From: Pictodentalium vernedei
Taxonomy: Eukaryota; Mollusca; Scaphopoda; Dentaliida; Dentaliidae
Assembly: GCA_031216915.1 (NCBI GenBank)
Contig: CM062297.1
Span: 541,220,971 to 541,284,970 of the forward strand
Length of the DNA stretch: 64,000 nt
Direction: 5' to 3'
Position numbers and translations under genes: made by a program. Below, piece after piece: positions 1 to 9,950 of the stretch. Below the pieces are notes generated by a model that was not told the DNA's origin, made no database searches, and saw nothing but the letters and a program-made list of their open reading frames with translations. Each line of letters starts with the position of its first letter. Position 1 is the first letter of the stretch.

Positions 1-1095
1 AATCTAGTTCGTCTTCCGTTACCCAGAGCGAAGTTAGTCAGTTGTTATGGGATTGTGTGGAGCGGCGGCAGATCTCATTCCGATGGGCCGCTTGTGTGCA
101 CGTCCACTCCAGATATTTTTCACTCAAGTTTGGAGTGTGAAGGTTCATTCGCTCGAAACAAACATCGTTTTATCAGACCAAGTAAAACTAAGGATTCAGA
201 CTTGGGCAGATATTCAGTGGTTAACTCAGGGAGTTCCAATGCAACTGCCGGATCCGTTTTTTATGATTATGACGGATGCGAGTCAAACAGGTTGGGGTGC
301 GACATTGAACCCAACAGACTCCAAGTACCAGGACCTTTGGGATCTAGAGTTCCTAAACAAGCACTTAAACATCAAAGAGATGATGTCAGTTTGGCTTGCG
401 CTACGCCATTGGATGAACATAATTCAGAATTCACATGTTCAAATACTGTCGGACAATTCGATGGTAGTAGCATACATTAGGAACCAAGGAGGCACTCATT
501 CAATTCAGTTATTCGATCTAACGGAAAGAATTCTTCTGTTTGTTCTAGAACATCATGTTCTTCAGTCGGTCCGTGATTTTCCAGGTTGTCTGAACGTTCT
601 AGCAGACTTGCTCTCGCGGAAAGGTTGCATGTTACCGTCAGAATGGACTCTCAACAATCGAGTGTTCAATCAGTTTTGCTACCAATGGGATCGACCAATG
701 ATAGACTTGTCTGTGACACACCTCAACAATCAGTTGCAGACGTATGTGTCGCCATGTCCAGATCTTCGAGCATTCGCAGTAGACGCTCTCTCAATCTCTT
801 GGGACGGAATGATAGGATATGTATATCCTCCAACTCCGTTGATTCAAAGATCTTGCTAAACATCAAGCAATCGCACTGCAAGATACTGTTGGTAGCATCT
901 CTGTCCTCTCAGACACCATGGATAAATCTACTCAGGTATCTGTTACGGGATGTTCCTTGGAAGCTTCCTCCACAGGATGACCTCTTTCAGGGGAAATCTC
1001 ACACACGGCATCACAACCCGCAAGGTCTCAACCTTCACGTATTTCCGTTGTGTGGTCCTTCTTGCACAGGAAGTGCTTTACAGGACAAGCAGTAG
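1..1095 (+). pseudogene. DIRS pol remnant: end of RT, RNase H, methyltransferase-like region
   Basis: The window opens inside the RT-RNase H connection. RNase H hallmarks remain in the frame read from 47 to 859: a TDAS motif with its Asp near 273, a conserved Glu in the IKEMM segment, LSDNS with Asp near 455, and an LADLLSR end. The next block, ending GYVYPP near 830, matches the methyltransferase-like segment of the intact element (GYAFPP). At about 845 the frame shifts and the rest of the domain continues in the frame that ends at 1095. A second shift lies near 45. The copy is dead, and its homology to the intact element is obvious by eye. Confidence 0.85.
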
Positions 1096-2095
1096 ACGCA
1101 ATTTCTAACTGTAGGAGGACCTCCTCTTCGCTAAATTATGCAGCAAAGTGGAAGGTTTTCTCTCGTTGGTGTAAGGATCATTCTATTGATATTTTTGATC
1201 CTTCCATTCCAGACATTGCTAATTTTTTGGTCTACTTGTTTGATGAAATCAAACTGTAGCCAGTAACCATTAAGGGTTATAGGTCTATGCTATCGGACAC
1301 ATATGCTCATCATGATAGCTTACAGATTGGATCTAATATTTCTTTATCCAAGTTAGTAAAGAACTGAACTTTTCGATAAATAGACCTAGAACTTTTAGGT
1401 TAATTCCTAAATGGAATTTAGCTTGGGTTCTACTGAAGCTTAAAGAAGCTCCTTTTGAACCTCGTAATACTGTAGACTTCAAATTCTTGTCACTTAAGAC
1501 AGCTTTTCTCTTAGCCTTTGCTTCCGCAAGAAGAGTCAGTGAGCTTCATTCTCTGTCTATTGATGATTCTCATTATCGTAGTGTTGGAAATACTATTACT
1601 TTAACTACTAATGTGGGATTTTGGGCCAAGAATCAGGCTTCTAATAAGTATCCTGAGCCTATTGTCATCAAGGCTCTTCCATCCTCTGATGGCCGTAGGC
1701 CTTTGCTGTGTCCAGTTAGAGCTATGCGTATTTATAAACGCAGATCAGAATTTATCAGAAAGGGGCGTAAATGATTCTTTCTGTCTTTAATTCCCAATAG
1801 AAAGGACATATCTGTTTATTCTATTTCTAGATGGATTCAGTTAGCTATTTGTACTGCTTATGAGAGTTTATCTTCCAATCAGCAGTCCGTGCTTAAGATT
1901 TCAGCACATGAAGTTAGGGCGCTGTCAACATCTTGGGCTTATTCTAACAGTATTGCTATTACAGATCTTATGAAGGCTGCTTACTGGCCACAGCCTTCTA
2001 CCTTCACTAATTTTTACCTTAGAAACATAGAGTCTATTTCTGGCGACCTTAGGTGTTTAGGTCCATTATCTGTTGCTCAGAATGTCGTCCACTAA
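1050..2095 (+). pseudogene. DIRS tyrosine recombinase remnant
   Basis: This is the relic of a tyrosine recombinase, which in DIRS elements integrates a circular DNA intermediate without target duplication. The catalytic residues can still be seen: Arg in SARRVSEL near 1530, His-x-x-Arg in AHEVRAL near 1905-1920, and the nucleophilic Tyr in FYLRNI near 2018. A TAG at about 1257, another stop near 1364 and a frameshift near 1772 break the frame. About 20 residues upstream of YAAKWKVF are similar to the intact copy, while the Met there is replaced by Leu. This suggests that the family's recombinase starts further upstream. Confidence 0.88.
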
Positions 2096-2666
2096 ATGAT
2101 TACAGCTATAGTTATGTAGGTTTTCTATCCCACCAGTGATGCTGTCCTGCTGCCCTCTTCGTTCTGTGGTGATTTGACCCAGGTGTTCCCTTATATCACC
2201 GGCTTTATAGTGAAAAACAAGGAAATATCTCCTTCGGAGTCAGTAATTCAGAGTCGGTGCTGGGATGGTTTTAAAGTGTAAAGCTAATGTTTATCTCATT
2301 TATGTAATATTTTTAAAGTCTAGCTCGGTGTGAAGCATTTGTATATGTCCCGTGTCATACGAGCGTTAATATACAATCCTCGGACACTTTTAAATGAGTA
2401 TAAAGAGTCTCATTCTCTGGACTATCTTTATTTATTGGCTTTCCTTTAAGGAATTAGTATAATGGGTTATACTGGATGTTAATAGAGATCATAGATGTTA
2501 TTTGGCTCAATTATTGATTGGTGATGTGTCTTTCTTATTTTTAATAAACAAGAAAGACATATGTAAATCCTTTTCTCCTTGAGGGGATTATTCTTTATAC
2601 ATAATTGAGCCTATTGGATTTTCCTTTATGTCCTAGGCCCTCCAGCCTTTTTTTTCTATTCAGCTA
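2096..2666 (+). other. Non-coding 3' region of DIRS copy A
   Basis: This AT-rich stretch between the recombinase stop and the ICR has no frame of note. It holds the TCCTAGGCCCTCC motif at about 2630 that is shared with copy B (about 6233). Confidence 0.6.
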
Positions 2667-2750
2667 AGTCTGGGTCATTGGTTACAGTATAAAAAATATG
2701 AAAAAATTTAAAGTAATTTGTATATTTTTTATACTTACCAATGACCCAGA
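2667..2750 (+). repeat. Internal complementary region (ICR) of DIRS copy A
   Basis: 2699-2750 is the reverse complement of the element's 3' end (3002-3053, 51 of 52 matching). The preceding part, about 2667-2700, should be the complement of the 5' end, which lies outside the window. An ICR complementary to both ends is a DIRS hallmark, thought to template the joining of the ends in the circular intermediate. Confidence 0.85.
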
Positions 2751-3053
2751 TGGGGATGGCCCTCCTGTGAGTTGGGAACTCATACTTCCCTGTTGATTAT
2801 ATAACATTTAGCAGGCACTGGTTGTAAGAATGAGGCTTGGTGTCAATTTCGGTACTTCCTTGACACTGCACATGTGCAGTGGGCAAAAGTATGGAGGACC
2901 ATATAGGACATAAGTTTTTTTTGATTTGGATGCAAATTTTGGGGATTGGGAGAGCAAAATTTGTGTTTGGCCCTGAATTTTAAGAGTTAGCATCAGCAAA
3001 GTCTGGGTCATTGGTAAGTATAAAAAATATATAAATTACTTTAAATTTTTTCA
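2751..3053 (+). repeat. 3' terminal repeat of DIRS copy A
   Basis: The repeat runs from just after the ICR to the end defined by complementarity. It contains a palindromic GCACATGTGC at about 2870. The same region of copy B has TGCATGCGCA, so a palindromic element persists at this place in both copies. Confidence 0.8.
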
Positions 3054-4643
3054 TTTTCATCATGTCCCCGTCCGTCCTTAGTGGCATTATGGAGTCCATC
3101 AGATGTGAGTGAGCCCTATAGTTTCTATACTATTCTAGAAAACTAACACTAAAGCATTGCAAGTCACGCCGGGTTAGTGTCATTATGCTTGCTTTGACGA
3201 ACTATAAGCTTTTTAGCTGTATTACTCTTCATTGAGAATAGCAGCAGAAGTATAGCTTTGGGAATCTAGAGTGAAGTTTCTTTTTCATATAGTGAAAAAG
3301 GAATTTGTCACTGTTCCAAGCTTTAAGATTACTGCGCCAGCCTTACTTATCTAGCGATTCAAGTAATGTGGGTGAGGGGGGTTCGATATGATTTAAGAGG
3401 TGATTACAGGGCAGGACGTAGTGCTCTTCCTGTCGGCCTTGTATGCATTCAAATATATGCATGTCTTTCATTGCTCTTCGATTGGTGGGTGGGTTGTGGT
3501 CTAACGGCGACATCAGGGGCGCATCCACTCTTTATTTGGTTTGCTTCCTGTGGTTAGTCATTCATAAGTTGTATATGAGCATATGATTCCTGAACAGTAA
3601 CTGTTTTTGGATTCCAAATTCTTTCATGAATACATTTGGTTGCTATTGCTAGCCTTTGTGTTGCTGTGTGGCAGGCATGTCGGTTATCTGGGCGACATTC
3701 TCCAAATGTGGCAATTAGTCCACTCTGAGAAGTTATGCGCAAAGTTGTTTGTTTTTCTTATGACGTATGAGTCTATTCCTCAGGTTAATCGCATTTACGT
3801 CGTTTTATTCCTTCAGTTTCCTGGTTAGTTTTTGTATCACTCAGTCACACCTTTGATACAGGCTGTATTCAGATGAGGGTATAGGCGTGATTCTGTTGAT
3901 TGTGTGCATAATATGTATATATTATGAGGCAGACAGATTCTGAATAGATTCTCTTAAATTCTGGCTCTGCATTACTATAGAGCTTATGAGAATATTGGGG
4001 CTAGTTGGATCAGTTATGGACTTTCCAACAGGCCGTCTATGCATACGTTCTCTATTTTTGACTTCATTATTCGAAGTGGTGAATTCTTTCTCCGAACAGT
4101 CATTGGTTTTAACGAACCTAGGGAACAATGAATTATTTGGGGATGGTCCGTAACAGGCTTTTAATCGTATCTTGTTCCATATTCTAAATCCAGTTTTCAA
4201 CCGTAAAGTGGTACACGAGGCATATTCCTTCTTTCATATAATTGTACGGTTACAATTGGGAGGTTCATTGTTGGAATTAATTAGTACACCTGAACGTAGT
4301 CGCCTGTGTGTTGGTTGAGAGATGTATAGTTCTCTTAGATAACTTTCCATTGGGATTCAATTAGACAAGTTTAAGGTTGTACATATTTATATCACCGGTT
4401 TTCGACCTATTTTTACGTATTCCAGATGCAGCATACATTTTGGAGATTGCGATTTTAGTAACCGGGATCGCCACGATATAGACTTAGCTCCTGAGGTGGC
4501 ATTAAGCACCAATAAATTAATAATATATTAATAATAATTAATAGCCGGGTGCCTTTTAGACGAATATATATATTATTCGGTACCACTTTTTCACTGTTTC
4601 CAAACCGCTCCCCTCTTTCGTTTTGAAAATTATTCCTTCAAAT
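3054..4643. other. Unassigned 1.6 kb
   Basis: I find no domain and no convincing coding frame. The region lies between the ends of DIRS copies A and B, so it could be a worn body of copy B, but I see no RT, RNase H or recombinase motif to support that. The segment at 4500-4560 is rich in TAATA. Confidence 0.4.
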
Positions 4644-5824
4644 GAAAGTGTCATTGACACTGTAGCTCAACTTTGAATACGACAGGAATTTGTATTCGCT
4701 GTGACCAGGTCAACAATAATGAATATGACAGGAATCAGTATTTGTTGTGACCAAGTCAACAATAAGGAATAAGAGAAAAAGAGTTATTCACATAATATAT
4801 GCACGAGAAAAAAAAAGTAATATATGTGATGTATTCCATGTTACTAAATATTCGTACAAAAATTTATCCATATCAGATCTTTCGTATAGAAGTTCTGTAC
4901 AAATAACTGATTGCACCTAATTTCAGTACAAAATGGCCACCAGTGGCCATCTTGAATTTCGGACCGGACCCCAAAACACTCGTTCTCGTCCCACGGTGAT
5001 AACAAAGATATCCAAGAAGTTTCATAAATATTGGTTCATAAATACGGCCTCTAGCCCGAGCCGTATTGGCATTTGCAGTTACAGTGCTGAAAGTAACACT
5101 AAATAGATCAAAGTTAGTCGAATTGGTATAATTTATGCACGAGAAAAAAAAACGTATTATATGTTATGTATCCCATGGTACTAAACGTTCACACAAAAAA
5201 TTATTCAAATCAACGCTTTCATATGGAAGTTCTGCGCAAAAATCTGATTGCACCTAATTTTGTACAAAATGGCTGCCAGTGGCCATCTTGAATTTCAGAC
5301 CAGACCCAAAAACACTTGTTCTTGTCCCATGGTGATAACAAAGGTACCCAAGAAGTTTTAAAAGATCGGTTCATAAATACGGCCTCTAGCCCGAACCGTA
5401 TTGGCATTTGCACTTACAGTGCTGAAAGTAACACTAAATAAATCAAAGTTAGTCTAATTTACATAATTTAAGCACGAGAAAAAACCCCGTATTATATGTG
5501 ATGTATCCCATGGTACTAAACATTCATACAAAAGATTATTCAAATCAGAGCTTTCATATGGAAGTTCTGCGCAAATTCTGATTGCACCTAATTTTGTACA
5601 AAATGGCTGGTATTGGCCATCTTGAATTTCAGACTGGACCCCAAAACAGTCGTTCTCGTCCCACGGTGATAACAAAGGTACCCAAGAAGTTTTGTAAAGA
5701 TCGGTTCATAAATACAGCCTCTAGCCTGAGCCGTGTTGACGGCACGACGGACAGACAGATGCACGACGGTCAATGGGCAGGGACAATACCTCAAATTTGG
5801 CTTCGCCAAAGTTGAGCTAAAAAG
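4644..5824 (+). mobile_element. Hairpin-ended ~335-bp tandem-array element, type 2 copy A
   Basis: The 5' end carries the palindrome AGTGTCATTGACACT followed by TAGCTCAACTT. The 3' end is a hairpin built on TTTGGCTTCGCCAAA, closed by AAGTTGAGCTAAAAA. Thus TAGCTCAACTT and AAGTTGAGCTA are inverted ends. Inside are three units of ~335 bp, judged from GATAACAAAGRTA at about 4998, 5333 and 5666. A GACGGACAGACAG tract lies just before the 3' hairpin. The layout (5' end, tandem cores, short ACGG/ACAG tract, 3' hairpin) resembles bivalve pearl/Helentron-associated non-autonomous elements; that class is an inference. Confidence 0.75.
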
Positions 5825-6224
5825 GGGGGTGGGGGGTATTTTCTCTCCTCTTCTGGCCTTTTAATAAGTGTGTAACTATGAGTTAAGCTGTTATCGTCTG
5901 TCGATTATTCTGATATGCAAAGCTTGTTACATTATATATGGTGTGTGTTTGTGGGCTTTAGTCTCTCACTCTCTGACACGCTTTTCCTAATTTTAAGTGC
6001 CTTATTCTAGGCTAGCCTTAAAATTGGGGGCTTGTTACACCCATTTAGCGTAATTGTTTATGCTAAGTAATAGGGAATTACTTGGATATTGCTCCTTATT
6101 TCGGTGGTATGTCTTCTATATTGTGGTATAGCGAGACATGTAGGTAATTTCTTAAAATTTTAATCTCCTTTTCACTTTGGGAGTTCTAATGCAGGCTAAG
6201 GAGCTGTATTTTGGTCTGTTAATT
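5825..6224. other. Unassigned, probably 3' non-coding part of DIRS copy B
   Basis: There is no coding frame. It directly precedes the copy B ICR, so part of it should be that element's 3' non-coding region. I cannot align it confidently with copy A by eye. Confidence 0.4.
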
Positions 6225-6647
6225 CTTTAAGTCCTAGGCCCTCCGCCTTTTTATGATTCAGCTAAGTCTGGACCATTGGTTTCAATCTTAAAATATGATG
6301 AATTTAAAGTAATTTGTATATTTATAATACTTACCAATGGCCCAGATGGGGATGGCCCTCCCATGAGTGGGCACTCATACCTCCCTGCTGAGTTATCACC
6401 TCAGTAGGCACAACTAGGAAGAATGATGGTGGCGCCAGTTCTGGTCTTTTCCTGGATTCTGTGCATGCGCAGGTACTAAAAGTATGGAGGGCTAGATAGG
6501 AGTTTTAATTTTCGGTATTGTATACAAATTTTGGGGATTGGGGGGGTTCAAAATTTGTGTTTGGCCCTCAATAATATTGAGGTTGCACCAGCTAAGGCTG
6601 GGCCATTGGTAAGTGTTAAAAATATACAAATTACTTTAAATTTATCA
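6225..6647 (+). mobile_element. DIRS copy B, 3' end only (ICR plus terminal repeat)
   Basis: From TCCTAGGCCCTCCG onward this parallels copy A. The ICR is at about 6262-6349, and its second half is the approximate reverse complement of 6598-6647. The terminal repeat follows, with AAATTTTGGGGATTGG and AAATTTGTGTTTGGCCCT blocks shared with copy A (about 2934-2975). No body can be recognised upstream, so this is a 3' remnant in the same orientation as copy A. Confidence 0.8.
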
Positions 6648-7406
6648 AATTCATGAGGGAGGCCATTTCATACTGTGTGTGACTCATAAGATGAAATATA
6701 ATTGTACACAACAAATTTTTCACAATGTTTATGCTCCTGAGTTTTTTTTTACTCTTATGTCCAACCACTGAACTCACAAACTACTGGGGGGTATAATTAC
6801 CAACCAAACCTTAACACAAATATTAAGGACAATAAGAAGTCACACTTTGTATAATAGCTGGATATGCACCTTCAAGGGGGTACATGAAGGCCACTTTTCA
6901 AATCTGTCAAATTGTCTCAGCTATAACTTGGAAACTAGGATGCAATCCTGAAATTTCATACAAATATTGAGGACAATGAGAAGGTACATCATGCAATGAA
7001 GATGGCTTTTCACAATCACAGTCAAGGTCATACTTGATCATCAAATGTTGAAGGACACATGCTGTCTAACTCTGAAGTTGCCCCATTTGTAAAAATGTCT
7101 GCAGATGCAGTGCCCAGCCTGGGGGTCTACACTGAAAGAGAAGACTTTTGGGAGAAGTCAAATCAAAATACTGTGAAATCCTTTTTGTTTGTGGGGATCC
7201 ATTATTTGGGGATTTTTGTGGTTAGATAAGGCACGAATTTAAGATCGCAACAAAATATTTACTCCAGTAACCATCAATAAATCCTGTTTTTTCTTCAGTT
7301 TGATGTACTAGTCTCTCATACTTCTCACTGTTGTCTCACTAATGTTGTGGTCAAGTTCGGTGCTGTATTTTCTAGCTGCATGCGCAACTCCATTCTCAAT
7401 CGAAAA

Positions 7407-7640
7407 TCAAACTATCTTTGCATGTGTGTCTCCATCATTCTCTGCATATTTTCCATGTTTTCGTTTTCGTGAAGGTGTTGGAGATTCGTTGTAAATTAAA
7501 GTTTCGATAGCACCATTGGCAGTTTGAGTTATAAGTGCACTGTGCTGATCTTCTTTATCGTTTGGATTTGGAAGGCCAGGTGTTTTCAGCAACCGCAATT
7601 CTAACTTGCCAGCAGTTTTTAACGAAGATTTCAGTGACAT
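7407..7640 (-). CDS. Possible small protein or single exon, unrecognised (77 aa)
   Basis: The ATG at 7640 opens a 77-residue frame with coding-like composition: a basic start (MSLKSSLKTAGK), a middle rich in Asn, Asp and Thr, and a TPSRKRKH stretch that could be a nuclear localisation signal. The frame is open further upstream but without another ATG. A CAG that could be a splice acceptor lies just upstream (about 7655), so it may be a terminal exon. No family was recognised. It is the only piece in the window that might belong to a host gene, and it may still be a chance frame. Confidence 0.25.
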   Translation of the reverse strand: MSLKSSLKTAGKLELRLLKTPGLPNPNDKEDQHSALITQTANGAIETLIYNESPTPSRKRKHGKYAENDGDTHAKIV

Positions 7641-7807
7641 ATTTGAGGTGTCTGACAGTGTATATCCCCAGAACTTGTATATATATGGATGGCATAATAA
7701 TACATTGAGTAAACATATTTTAGGCTTAACCCTTTTCAACACTGGTGGTTTCTTTCATGCCAGTTAAATCGCAGAAATTGGAAGAGTCCCATTTGCATTA
7801 TTTGGGG

Positions 7808-7873
7808 GTAGAGCAATTAATATTTTCAACGTGCAGCCTTCAGGCTGCACTTTGAAAAGATTAATTGTTCTAC
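7808..7873. repeat. Near-perfect 66-bp inverted repeat
   Basis: GTAGAGCAATTAAT near 7808 pairs with ATTAATTGTTCTAC ending at 7873, and the arms continue to a GCAGCC/GGCTGC centre at about 7833-7849. It is a strong hairpin in either strand and could be a small foldback transposon remnant. Confidence 0.7.
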
Positions 7874-8648
7874 CAGAGATGTTCATTTAGTAGCCATCCT
7901 ACTTAATGAAATTATGATGTATCGTGTTCCTGGACTGGAAAAGCAGGCTCTCGTGTTGAAAGAGTTAAGTAAAGTAAGATGGATTCATCACGCATTCATT
8001 GCATAATTCTACGAATGCTCATTCAAAGGCTTCCCATGGCTGTAATTAAACTATGTCCCATGATAATTAAACTATTGATATGCTCACTAACTGGACCTAT
8101 GGCTATACAATACACTCACTTGCATGGCAGACATTGAATTATATAAAGTGATGACAGCTTGGATTTAGCGTCTCCTAACATTGTACTTTGTGATCATGTG
8201 TAAAATATTGATTGGTGGTGGCTCATGAATTTGTAGGCCAAGTTGATCCACAACTTTAACCCCCAACGAAATGGCCATTTTGCGTCAAATCAATTGAGAC
8301 CAATGAAATTAAAACCATTTACAGTACGGGAAAGTAACTCGAAAGGAGAGACATGAATGAGTTTTTGCATGATTGTTCTGGTATATATTTTCCTACAAGT
8401 TATTTGTAAAGTAAAAAATTCTATAAAAATAATTCCAGTAGGTATTGAATTTTTACAAAGTATAGATCACCCTACATGGAAAAGTATTCAAGAATTATTT
8501 ACCTTCTCATAACCTACTGACTGCCTTCTGGAGCAAGTATACTTGGGAACAGACAGAGTGCATGCCAACAATGCAGATGTTTTTGATTACCCATTTCTTA
8601 CTTCAAATGAGAATTAAAAGTTCAAGTTTTCACCAAAAGTGTTTTCCA

Positions 8649-9919
8649 AACAAGAGGCCCCAAGGGGCCTTAATCGCTCACCTGATAAAAGAAGGTTAAC
8701 TCCTATTTATTATTTTTAGGATATTTTTCATCAAATCTGGTCATGGTTGCTGTGAAGCAGCCATGACTGGATCTGATGAAAAATTCCTCTAAATTTAACT
8801 CAAGAAAATATTGGTGAAAAAATCCATTCAATTTACAGGGTGGAAATTGGATTAAATATACCTAAATTATATATATTTCACTGGTGAGGGACATCCTGTC
8901 CTGGGCAGGAATGTATGCCAGCAGCATGCAGAGAGTTAAAGAAGCATTTAAGGTCACATTCAGCATCTACACATGTTAATAAAGTTAATGTAATTTAGCT
9001 ATGGAAGTGGTGTGGGATGAGAAGGGTCTGTTGGGTGATTTTCTTTTCTGTATGTAATCTATCAAACACCTTCAAAACACATTTTGAAGTAAAGAGAAAA
9101 AAAAATTACCCTATGGACCCCCCACAACTCCCCAATGGGGTGAAAGTTAATTTATTTGCATAAAGTTACTCAAATCCTCCAAATCTTCTTTTAACCACCC
9201 AGTCCTCAAGTGGTTCCCATTTGAGCAAACTTTAATCTTATGTACACACATTTACATCTAACTAAAGTTTACTGCAATCAGCTCTGTTGTGCATAGGCAC
9301 AATTCATTTAAACAAATAATAAATTCTAAACTGGATTCTGTGTTCTGGGTTCTGTGTTAAATTTCAACCCCCTCTGGTGCCCACCAAAATCAGTCGAGCA
9401 TAACACTTTGAACAAACTTTAATCTGATAGTCATATTACATGTAAATTAATGCTATATACCAAATATCAAAAGATTTTACATAGTGGGAAAATCTTTGAA
9501 GAATATTCCTTATACTGCAATAAGCTAAAATTTGGGCTTTCACAGGGAGCCCAAATATGAGCCCAGGGATTTGATTTGAACAAGCTTGAATCTCCCCCAC
9601 ACTGAGGATGTTAATACTATGTTAAAACAAAAAAAATCTGACTTGTGGATATGAAGAAGATTTTTTAAAGAATAGTCCCCATATTTCACAAAGTTAAAAT
9701 TTGGGATCCCCACAGGGAACCCAAGAGACTTCATTTGAACAAACTGGAATCTAAACTTCCTAAAGTTGTTGCATATCAAATATCAAAAGATTCTTATTGG
9801 TGGATCTGAAGAAGATTTTTGAAGGAATTTCCACATATTACCACAAGTTAAAAAAATTAGGTTGCCACAGAGAGCCCAATTATTATTAACTCAGGAACTT
9901 GATTTGAACAAACTGAAAT

Positions 9920-9950
<31 letters not shown>

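Larger units (their letters stand above)
1..3053 (+). mobile_element. DIRS-type tyrosine-recombinase retrotransposon, copy A (5' part outside window, decayed)
   Basis: The order is RNase H and methyltransferase-like remnants, tyrosine recombinase, a non-coding 3' region, an internal complementary region (ICR), then a terminal repeat; this is the order expected at the 3' half of a DIRS element. The proteins are clearly related to those of the intact element at 36440-42942, but the terminal repeats differ, so this is another family. The 3' limit is set by 3002-3053, which is the reverse complement of 2699-2750 with one mismatch. Reading frames are broken by stops and frameshifts. There is no integrase and no direct LTR, as known for DIRS elements. 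Confidence 0.88.
6648..8648. other. Unassigned 2 kb with a short tandem stretch
   Basis: At about 6810-7030 two ~155-bp segments repeat a TACAAATATTGAGGACAATG-like phrase (about 6820 and 6960), a small decayed array. Apart from the possible exon at 7407-7640 and the hairpin at 7808-7873, I see nothing. Confidence 0.4.

Noticed and set aside
55-480. Second frame over the RNase H remnant
   Set aside because: It is an out-of-frame shadow of the pol remnant; only its first codons may belong to pol before the shift near 45.
3607-4200. Frames of 60-90 codons on both strands at 3.3-4.2 kb
   Set aside because: They are short, with no ATG support or recognisable domain, and are consistent with chance.
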